The translations under genes and the position numbers were made by a program. From IMG/VR virus record IMGVR_UViG_3300032323_001287, positions 1-36,915 of that record: DNA of 36,915 nucleotides; one strand, written 5' to 3'. Every line of letters starts with the position of its first letter. The stretch's first letter is position 1. This DNA comes from a virus. Shown in pieces: positions 16,224 through 28,200 of the stretch. The notes beneath the pieces are model-generated. The model was given only the letters and a program-made list of their open reading frames with translations, was not told where the DNA came from and searched no databases.

Positions 16224-19200
16224 TACTTAAATTGGGTCTTGTTCTAAAAACTTTTGGAGAAGTTGATAAGCCAGTTAAACCATTATCAGTATAAACATCG
16301 AAAGATTTTGATCCAGTTAGTGATAAAGCTCTATTTTGGAAATCATAGAATTTAGACCAACTATATCTACCATAAAAACCATTAGTATTAATACCAGAAA
16401 AAGTTAAAGTTCCTGCATTATAAGTTCCTCTGTCAGAAACAGATACTGATGTACCAGAATCTGGAGCAAAATGACATGTAACAGTGACTATTCCCGCAAA
16501 AGCAGTCGTAACATTTTCAACGATATAAACTCCATCTAAGAAATTAGTTGCTATTCCAATCTTAGAATTCGGATAGTTTGACATTCCTCCCAAGAATGTA
16601 GAGATTCCTATCAAACTTCCATCTGTCTGAACATTACTTTGACTTATAACAAAATAATCGCCCTTTTGAAGTTGGGATGCTGTTACTCCAAAAGTATTTG
16701 GTGATGAATATCCCACACCAAGAGTAGTATTATCATAGGTTTCGGATTTTAATCTAAATTCAATTTTAGGTGATGTGGTTCCTATTCCTGGTGTTCCAGG
16801 TATAAATGTGGTTATTCCAATAATATCTCCATAATCTCCAGTCACTTTAAAGGATTTTACTAATTCAGTTTTAAATGTGTCTGTTTCTATTATTACACTT
16901 GGAATATCATAATCGAAATACCCAAATCCACCATCAGTAATATCGATGGAAGAAACTTGACCACCAACTACAACAGCTTCAGCAGTAGCTCTATGATAAA
17001 CTGGGGTAGATGTTATAATTGTACCCGCATATCCGACAGAAATAAATGTACCTTCAATGCCCAAATCATTTGCAAATAATGAATCATTTAATTGATTTGG
17101 TTGTAAAGTATCCCTATAAGTCCAATCAGACAAATTATAAGAATAGTACATTTTATTCGCAGATGTAATAGCAACATATAAACTATCAAAATAAGTTATG
17201 TTTATAATATTTTCCGAAGAATCAATATTATTAGGCACTAATTGATATAAGTTTCTATTGATAGACTTCAATATTGTTCCACCGTTTCCTACGACAACAA
17301 ATTTATTTCCGTCAAATATGACTTTATTATATTTTTGAAGTACTACACCATTTTGATTAATGTCCCAAGAAGATCCATTGTCTGAGGAGATAACAGTTCC
17401 GTTATTACCAACCGCAACAAAATATTGATTGCCATAAGCGACAGAATTTAAATCTTGAATAACTCCAGAAAATCTACTAATAAATCTTGAAGTTATAATT
17501 CCAGAAGAAGTAAATATAGATCCTCCAGCTCCAACAACAACCCAGCTATCATTTCCGGCACTTATGGAATTAAAAGTTCCATTATAAGTCGTTAGATTAT
17601 AACCAACGACTCCGACTCCTACTAGAGTAATTTCTTCAAAACATGGGATTTGTGTCCAAGAAGTTAAAGTTGAACTGTATCCAACAGCTTGTGCTATTTT
17701 AGCTTTAGATCCTACTGTTAAAAATATATCAGATGATCCAACACTGACCTTCTTAACTGATTTTAAATTAACAGTACTTCCAACACCAACATTACCAGTT
17801 ATCCAGAGTTGACCGTCAAAACTATATGAATATAAAGAACTATTTCCAACAGCTACAAATTGATTTCCATAAGATACTTCATTAAAAATTGATAATGTTG
17901 TTATTCCACTTATATCTGCATATTGCCAATTGTATATTGGATCTTTTTTCTTTATGGAAGATGAAGATATTCTAACTTTTGGAGATAATGTATTTGCATA
18001 TCCAACTCCAGGATTCGTCACAAGTATTGAAGCAACTGTTGATGCTCCAGAAACTGTTGCTTGGCCAGTAGCTGGTGAAATTTCTCTATGTTCAGTAATT
18101 AAAATATCCCTAACATTTTCATTTAATTGATCAAGATCAGAGAATAATGGGAAAGCATTATCAACATAAATTACATCATCTGAAGGTAATATTTTTTTAA
18201 TTATATTTGCTGTAGGAGTTATATTGGATTGTAAATTTGGTCTTGATTTGGAGAATAACGTTCCAGAAATAATCCTGTCCTGTTTTTGTTTATTCCATGT
18301 TAGAGGTCTAAATTTGGCAACATTAGTATTGATTCCTATATTTGAATAAACAAATGTTTCTAATTGATCCGAAGAGGTTAAAGTTTTTACAACACGATCA
18401 AATTGTTCTATATCAAAAGGATCGTTTGCACTTTCTTGAATAACAACACTATCTCCTTCTTTTATAGTTTTTGGTGGAACTATTTCAACAACATCTACAG
18501 AAGATCCTCTGTAATATAGAATTGTACACTTTGAACCTTCTATTGGAGGTTCTGTGAAAACAACTCTACTACCATTAAACGTGTATGAGTATGTTGGATC
18601 TTGTAATACATCATTTATGAATATGAATATATTATTTGTTATATCTAAATCTGTACCTGTTGGGGTTTTTAAATTAATAATCTGATTTTCTCCATTAATT
18701 TCAACCGATAAAGTAAATTTCCTTCTGAATCCATTAAAAGAAGAACTAATGTCATTAAATATAGTGAATTGTCCAGGATAAAATCCGCTGAATGAGTCAG
18801 TCTCTACGGAATCTATGGTTAAAACAAACTCTGTTAATGTTGAACCAGAAACTGTAGGTATTCCAACCACCTTTAATTTATCACCAACTTTGTAACCAAT
18901 TCCAGGATCATCAAACTTATATGAAATAATACTAGATCCAGAACCAACCTCTACGGTTATTTTGGCCTTTTGACCAACTCCGGATGTTCCTCCAGTGTAA
19001 GCTAAACCGAGATTACTATATCCAGTTGGTATTCCAATTACCACGGTTGGTGGTGAGGTTATAGTATATCCAATTCCAGGAGAAACTACCTGTATAGAAG
19101 TTATGATTCCCAAAGTTGTTCCACTTGTACCAACAAGAGCTACTAAACTTGCACCATATCCAATTGTAGACGCCAAACTAACCGAAGGAGCATTTCTATA

Positions 19201-22200
19201 TCCAGAACCTCCACCATTTACTATAACAGATGATATTGTCCCAGATACTGAAACAACTGCATCAGCAGAAGCTACTAATCTAGGTTGATAACCAAATGAA
19301 GTACTTATTGAAACTGCTGAAATTCTTCCTGCAGAAGGAGTTCCACTTAAAAATGCTAAAGAATTTGTTACAGAATTCTCAACTGTCACATCAACTGATG
19401 GAGTTTGGAAAACACCATTAATAAAAATTAATGGATTATTGCTAATATTAGTACTATTATTAACATTATTGAATAATGTTGTAGTAGTGCTTCCATCTAC
19501 CCTAACTGTAAATTGAGTTGCAGCGATGCCAGTAAATGATGTGGAAATATCATCAAGTATAATATTTCTATCTCTGGGTTCATTAGAGTCAATTTGTCTA
19601 GAAAAAGCTCTTCCGGAGAAAGAAGATCTGGTTTCTATTCCAGTTGGTCCAGTTGACCCATATGGTGGTGTACTAAAGAATATAGTGTCTCCAACAATAT
19701 TGAATTTACCTTTAAAGACTGTTCCAGACGTGCCAACGGTATGTATTCCGGAAACTGATCCGAAAGATCCTCTTTCAACATCAAGTTTATTTTGAGTTAA
19801 CAATATATTTTTTATTTCCAAGTATTCACTATTTAATTTAATAACATCACCAACAATTATTGACGATATTCCTGAAGAAATGTTTATTATTGTAGTGGTT
19901 GCTGTAGAAACCGAAGATCCTAAACTAATAGTCAATGGACTTCTTGAGAGTGGTGGTTGAACAATATTATCAACCGCAATAAGTACACTTGGATTTGGAT
20001 TTTTTAAACTTAAACTATGCGTACCAACTCCCAATTGAGTAATGTCTAGAAATACTGAACTAGTTGATAACCCCAATAGTCCAAATTGATTATCGCTCAA
20101 TTTGTAAACGAATACCGTTTCTGGTAACTTATTTGATCCCAAAACTAATGGAGAGAAACTTACATAGTCATTTGTAGATCCACCAAGATATGTTCCAGCT
20201 ATTGATACCACTGATGTTAAAGCATATCCAACTCCACCATTAACAACATTGACAGATGAAACATATCCAGAAGAATTTCTAGAAACGTTAAAAATAGCAC
20301 CATTAGAATCATTTGAAGGAACATTTGAATAAACTTCATTAGCTCTTGTTTGAATTCCAGTTGGACCAGTCTTAGAAATTTTAAATGTTAAGTTATTAGT
20401 TGGTGTTGTACCCCCAATGTAAGTTCCAGCGATAGAAACAGTTTGTCCAACAACATATCCAGTACCACCTTTAGTTGGTAATATAGACGTTGAAAGTGGT
20501 TGCCCAGTGCTTGGTGAATACGTTATGAATACAGTAAATTCAGCTCCAGATCCAGTGGTTGTCAACCCAACAGATTGAACATATGATTTTGATGTAGGTC
20601 CAACAGGACTCAAAACTGTTGAAATTCCAGTTATCGATGTAGTAATTGATACGGAATAACCATTTTCAAGGACAGCGGTTCCATTCAAATTGTTTACTTG
20701 CATTAAAACAGTGGCACCAGTTCCAACATATGAAGTTGTTGCTATTCCTATCGGAGTCCCATTTCCAAAATTATATGTCAATTCTTGACCTGTTTGATAA
20801 TTGTGATTAACAATATTAAATATATTTTGCGAAACGGAAACTATATCAGAATTGGAGGAGTTGAATTCATGTTTAAACAAACTAGTTCCTTTATTTTTAA
20901 GTTTAAAGGTACTTAATCCAACAACTGCTCCTCCTAAAGTTAGTGTTGGATATGTTCTTGATGGTGCAAAGGCAGTTCCTAATCCAATAATACTTGTTAT
21001 TATACCAATATAATTTCCTAAAGACGTTCTGACATCTGCACAGTCTGTTGTGCCATAATTTTCTGTAGGAATTCCAGAAAGACTACTGTTACCTATGGCA
21101 ACTGTTAAAATTCCAACTAAAGTATCGATATTTGTTTGAATATCAATATAAGAAGAAGGACTTGTATTAACTCCAGTTAGTGGGTCAACCTCAATAGTTA
21201 AATCTCTACCATATAACTGATTAGTTATGGCCTGTTTCATAAAATATTTGGAAGTTTCAAATACTAAGATTGATTGAGATTCTTCGCCGACAAGGCCAGT
21301 TGTTAATGCAACTCCTGCTCCATCAAAATATTTTTTAGTATTATAAATTGTATGTTGATTTGTACCATAAGAAATATCTTGTGCCACACCATCAACAATA
21401 TATCCCAAATCTCTAAAACACTTTAATCCTCCAGTAGTATAAGTTCCCGGATTTGCAACAGGCAATGAAGATGTACTTCCAAGAGAGATAATAGTAGTTA
21501 CTATTCCAGCTAAAGTAATGATAGTATTTTGGACATCAGTACAAGCTGCTGTGGAAGTTATTGCAACTGTTACACCTATTCCATAAACTGGTGGTCCTGC
21601 TGTGACTGTGAGATCTTGTATGGTTAATTGATTTCTTACTGCTTTCCTCATTAAAATTGATGCTTCACCAAAAGCATAAATTGACTCTAATTCTTCTCCA
21701 GCTAATCCATTTAAAATGGGCAAACCATTAGCAAAATATTGTAATACAAATTTTCTGGCATATGAATTACCTCCAGTAAATACATCTGTAGAAATAGCAT
21801 CAACGAAATATCCAATATCTCTCTTACATTTTGTTTGTGTAGAAGATATTCCAGGATAAACGGCTACAGTATTATTCCAAGCAGTATCTACAATTTCGGT
21901 TCTATTTTGTTGAATTAATCTATATCCATCATAGTACCTCGATCTAGAATTAGTCTGGAGATCTCCAGGAAAATAAAAATCGGAGTGAGCTACTGCAACT
22001 GCGGCCAAAGATCTGTCCTGTATTTCTCTCTTATTGAGTAGAATGAGATTACGAGCATTCTTATACTTAGTTGAAGACTCATTTAGCGGATCATCAACAA
22101 TACTAAAGTTAAATTGTTGGGAAACTACACTTTGGTATAATGTTGGTGGAGTTTGATTATTGATTATGTACTGACCAATAAATTTTACATAATTATATGC

Positions 22201-25200
22201 AAATAAAGTTTCTTCAGTTTCGTTAATAACATACGATGCTCCAGCATTCCAATAAGCAAGACCCGCTTCTACCGATTTATTATTAGAATTGTATTTCAAA
22301 TCATGAGATACTGCATCGACGATATAACCAACATCTCTTTTACACTTAGTAGCACTGTAGGTTGTACTTAATCCAATATTTGGATAATTAAATTCAACAA
22401 AAGCTACGACTTCTTCTTGAATAAATTCTCTATTTAAATCCAATAAATCCGATGCATCATAATATCTTCCGTTAAAAGTAGTTTCAGTCGTACCAGTAAA
22501 TTGTGAACTGATATCATCTATTCTTATTACTTTATTTGTTTGATTTAAAATATATGGTCTAAGTTCAACTCCTTCAGTGAAGAAAATTTTATCCACAGAT
22601 CCATCTGGATAAGGATCGTCTTCATAAACTAACGCATAGTTTTTTCTAGATGAAAAATCAAGTTTACTGTCAATATTAAACAGAAGAGTAGAATCGCCAC
22701 CCAAAAGTTTTGGTTTCATGTTTATAGATTTTGCAATTCCAACTGAAACTTCAGTCAAAGTTGGTTGCGTAAACAAAGTATAATCAGAAAATTCTTGGAA
22801 TCCGGATGGATGGACAATAGATCTTACAGATTCTCTCCATGTAGAATATGGGACATTAGTTCTTAAAGAATAGGAAAACTTTTGATAATAGAAGTTGTCA
22901 GAAATTCTTTGTTGATAATCATTTAAAATGCCATCACTATTTGTAGAAGTTTCATTACTTCTAGTAGCTCCTAAACTTGAATCAAGTTCAAAATAACTAA
23001 GATATTCCACTACTCCATTAACTTTTGAAGATTCTCCAAATAATGAATCTCCAATTTGAAGATCTCCAACCCCATTAGTTATCCTCATTTGATTTAATTT
23101 ATTATCCCACCCATTTTCCATTATTTTTCCACTAAATTTGGGGGATATTACTTTCTCAGAAGATTGATAGTTAACATCATCTTTTAGTATCATCTCAAAA
23201 GAAGCCATATCTTTTCTATTGACGACAACCCCCCTTCTATCACTATTATAAGTACCAAAACTGCCTGTAGTTATTCCAGACATATCATAAGTTATGGTAT
23301 TATTTGAGGTATTTACGCCTGTAACTGTAAAAAAGGCATAGTTATATGCTGATGAGTTATAATTTGCTAAAGAATTAGTTTCGTTAGTTAATAGACACTT
23401 TTCAATAAAAATTTCATCTCCAAGTGAAAATGGGAATTCGGTTATTGTGGATCCATATCCAGAATTAATCAATGGATAAGACGTAGGAGTATTAAATAAT
23501 TCAATAGTTACATCTGTTCCAGAAATTTGAAATGCATCAATTTCATATCCATTAGAATTATAGATTGGAATTATATCTAATGGAGATGCAAGATTTGTTG
23601 AATTTTTAATTATATCTACAGAAGTTACCGATCCACCATTTATATTTGATTTCAACTCAATATCACCACCATTTTTTACAAATAAAATAGGTGCTGTATT
23701 ATATTTTTTGCCAGAATTTACAATTTTTATTGTATCAATTGTTCTTATATTTTTTATTCCACAAACTATAGTGGAACTAAGTTGTGCAGATAAAGTTGGA
23801 TCTGTTGGATAATCAAATCCATCTTTTATTCTCTTTAAAGATTCAATTTTTCCGATATCATTTGATGTTAATTTGAGGATAGCATTATTACCAGATTCGG
23901 ATAAAATATTTGAAATAGATGGAATCTTCAAATATCCTCTACCACCAAAATTAATTTTTATATTTTCTATAGGACCATTTGCTGTTTTGGATGTAGTTGT
24001 ATAACTTATGTTTGCGGTTGGTAATATTTGTAATTCAGTTGATGTTAAATTCTTTGTAGAATTAAAGGAGAAAATATTGTCATCATCAATTAAATCTATT
24101 TTAATTTTTGTGTTCAATTGATGATCTATAATATCAATTTTATTAAATGAAGAAACTTCTTTATCTACGGATAGTTGATTTTTAGATTGATCGAGAGGGC
24201 TTAAAGAATTTAATTTATAATATAAAACTTTTGGAAAATTAGTTTTATTTGTATCAAGACTTACAAAAGAGTTTGGTTGCCCAGGAATTCCTGACCTAGT
24301 TATAGCAAATCCCTCTTCAAAAAGTCCTATAATTTCTACCTTTCTAGTGAAATTACTATCAACATAAAAATCTAAAATCATATCCGATAAGGAATCATCA
24401 GATACATCAAAAGTTATTAATGATCCATTATATGGTGTTATTTGTGGATTAATAATTTTTATTGATTGAGTTCCGCCTGACGAAAGAGACGTGATATCAA
24501 TTTCTTTGGATTTGTACACATCATCTTCATATTCACAAAAAGATATTTTGTTAATGTCTCTCTTCAAAATAAAATATGATTTTCCATTTGATAGTCCACC
24601 TAGAGGATTATTTGCAAAATAAATGACTTTTGTTCCATTCTTTATGTTTTCAAAACTAGTATGTTGTATATGATTTTTAGAAATAGAAACGTTTCCATTA
24701 TTAAATGTATATTCTCCTATTAAAATTTTTCTATTAATTTTATCAAAGAAAACCTTATAAGTTTCGGTTAAAGTACTCAAGATTTTCAATTGTATTTCAT
24801 CTCCAACCAATAATCCATGACTATCGGATGTTGTCACAATCCCAGATACTCTTTTTACACTACCTAAAAGATTTGAATTCTGCGTTGTAAGTGAATGAGC
24901 TGCCCCAATTACCCCAAATGATTGATCTAAATCCCAAAATTCCACGCAACTCAAATCTGTCCCGATACCAGAAGAAGTTGTATATCCTACAGTCGATAAT
25001 CCAATATAATCTTGTCCCAAATTTACAGCATAAACAGTTTGATTATTGAGAATTACAAAAGATACTGCAGAACCAACGGTATTAACATACAGAGAAGTTC
25101 CACCCAATCCAGCATTATATGTTAAAGGCTGTCCAGTATAAAACTTATGTCCTGGTAAATAAATTGATTTTGGTGGTATAAATCTGGATTCAAAGGAAGT

Positions 25201-28200
25201 AGTGCCTAAACCAACTACAATCCTAGTAGATCCAGAAGATCCAGTACCTACAGATTCTTTTGGATTAAAAAATGTAACTGTATTGGGAATAAAAATTCCA
25301 GGTATTGGTTTTTTTGTCGTAAAAGTGAATTTTTTAGGTAAAAGTATGACATCATCAATTCCAGTAGTATGAACTCCAGTATTAACAATTCTATTGACAT
25401 AAAATCCTGATCTTTCAGGAGAAATTTCGGTTATTAATAATCTTTCTGAACCTATCCCAATAAAATCATTTACAGAAAATCCAGAAATATCTTTAACTTT
25501 TATAAAAGTAGATATTCCAGTAACAACTTGTGCAGGAATATCTTCTAATAATTGGACTGCTCTACTATTAACATTAATATTATATAAACCTTCTAATTCA
25601 ATTGCAGATATTGTGGAAATTCCAGAGATGACAACTGGTTCTAAATCAGAAAACTCGTGAGGTGTATCGAATTGTGCTTCAATTTTATTGAATTTTGGAA
25701 TAAAAACTACATCCGAAAAAGTTTTTGATTGTATAGATATATCTTCAATGTTCTTTCCTTTCAATTTTGATACAACAATGTTAGCACCAGTTCCACCAGA
25801 ACCTTCATTATCTAATATTACCAGATCATTAACTTTATAATTATCTCCTGGAGAAAATATTGAGACATTTTGAATCTTACCAGTATTGAGCTTTGTAATT
25901 TCAAATTCTTGTTTATAGTTTTCAGAAACATTATCTATAAGTTCGTATGAAGATCTGGAATAATTTAAATAATATGGTCCAATATTTCTTGTTACTTCAT
26001 TAGTGAAAAATTCAGAATCTTGGTTATATACTGGTAAGAAATTTTCTTCAAGCGGTATATTATAAAAAGTTGGACCAACAATATATGGATACTTATTTTT
26101 AGCGACTTTAGAAATATCAATGTCAACACTATAAAAATAAGCATAAACCCCATCTGGATATTCTGGGGTAACACAGAATCTACCATTGTGTTCGTCTAGA
26201 TCTCCAGAACCATCATAAACATAATCATCAACAAAATACCCAGATGGGAAACTTGGTGGACGAATACTTGGGTCTACAATTGGTTTCAATACATAACTAG
26301 TTTTTATTTGTCTTATAGATCCTCCAGAAGGAGTATCATATCCGTATGGGCCATAAATTGGATTTCCGTCATAAGCATATCCAAGTATAGGTGAATGTCT
26401 TAACTCACCAGAAGTTTCTTTATCAAATGCAGTAAAATTATCAGAAAGTTGATATCTAAGTTTTTTAGGAATGTAATACGAACAAACTTGAAGTCCGAGA
26501 TTACGATTTTTACTGTCTAACAGAACAGAATCATCATTTTCGTTAATATAATTCTGTAATTTTACTACTTGATCAACTTTCCATTGTTTTAGATTTGCCA
26601 AAAATTTTGCATTTTTGCCTCTATTTTCAAGTTTTAAAATTGTATTAGATACACCATATCCAACTCCACCATCTATTATATTAACTTGAGATAATTTTCC
26701 TTGAGAATCAATAATGGGTTCAATCTTAGCAAAATCTCCATCACCAGTAATAATAATATCAGAATCTTCTCTATATCCATCTCCACCATTTGTAATTTTA
26801 ACGTCAACTATTTTTCCATTTACAACGATTGGAATTAAAGAAGCTGGTGACTTTATACTAGATATTCCAACATTTGGTCTTCTATGAAAATTTATTATGT
26901 CAGTGCATCCATAAGAAACTCCTGGAGATTCAATGTATACATCATCTATTTGTCCCAAAATTATAGGTTTTAACGTTGGAGATATTATGGAAGTAGATCC
27001 TAAAGCAGAAGTAGCTTCTACACTGATAGTAATAGGTGGATATCCAATAGTATGCGTTCCAACACCCAAAGATTCAAATTTTATATATTTGTTATTTACA
27101 TAATTATCAGTACTTAAACTAGAAATGCCGACCCCAGCAAAAGAAAGTTTAAATCTATTATCATCTAAAACTTTAACATAATAATAATGAGATGTATTCA
27201 ACCCCGAAATTGATGTATTTGTAGTTGAATATGTAACAAGTTCAACATCTGCAAATCCATGTTTTGGAGCAAAAATATAAGAATCAAAAGTATTAATGCC
27301 TGTAGTATTATTATCAAACGATAAAATAGATGGAACTTTTATTTTTCTATTTGAGTATCCTTGTCCGGGATCTTTAACATAAATTTCTGTTATTGTATTT
27401 TTACTTTTTAATGTACTGAAAAAATGAAATCCAGAACTAACACCAACAATATTAACTTCGTTAGTTTTTGTTAGAGCATTTTCTTTACTACTATAAAGTT
27501 TAACTTTGGTTTCACTTACTATCCCAACAAAATAAGTTGATCCATTAATTAGTCCAGGAACATCTAAATTTGTATTTGAATTGTATATTACTTCTTCGCC
27601 ATCTTCAAAAGAAATATTTGTTAAGAACGAAATGCTATTACTTGGTTCATCAACGTTTATATCCGATTTAAATCCATAAGACAATCTAGATTTGACTAGA
27701 TTTGACTCCAATGAACATCCCTGACCATTACCTCCAAAAATATTAATTTTTGGTTTAGTTTGATAACCTATTCCTGGAGAAATTATTTTTATTCTTTCAA
27801 CTTTACCAGATAAATTTACATGGGCTTTTGCACCAGAACCCAATGAATCAACAATTTCAATATTAGGTGGATTTACAACATCATATCCAGACCCCCTGTT
27901 GGTTACTTCTATGGAATCTATGGATCCATAAAAAATATTTTCATCAAAATATGTTGCGGATAGTAGTTCAACTCCATTTGCCAATAATCCTACTTGTTTA
28001 TTATTTGTAGTTCTTTTATTAATATCATCTGAAGCTGATACTTTTGCTGGAGTGAAAGGAAATTTTTTAAGTATTTTTTGATGCTCTAAAGATTTATTTT
28101 CAAATCCACCGATAACTATAGTATCTGATGAAATTCCAGATTTTGCCTCAAGATATTTTTTAGAAAAAATATCAGATTTACTGAAAGATAATTTTATATT

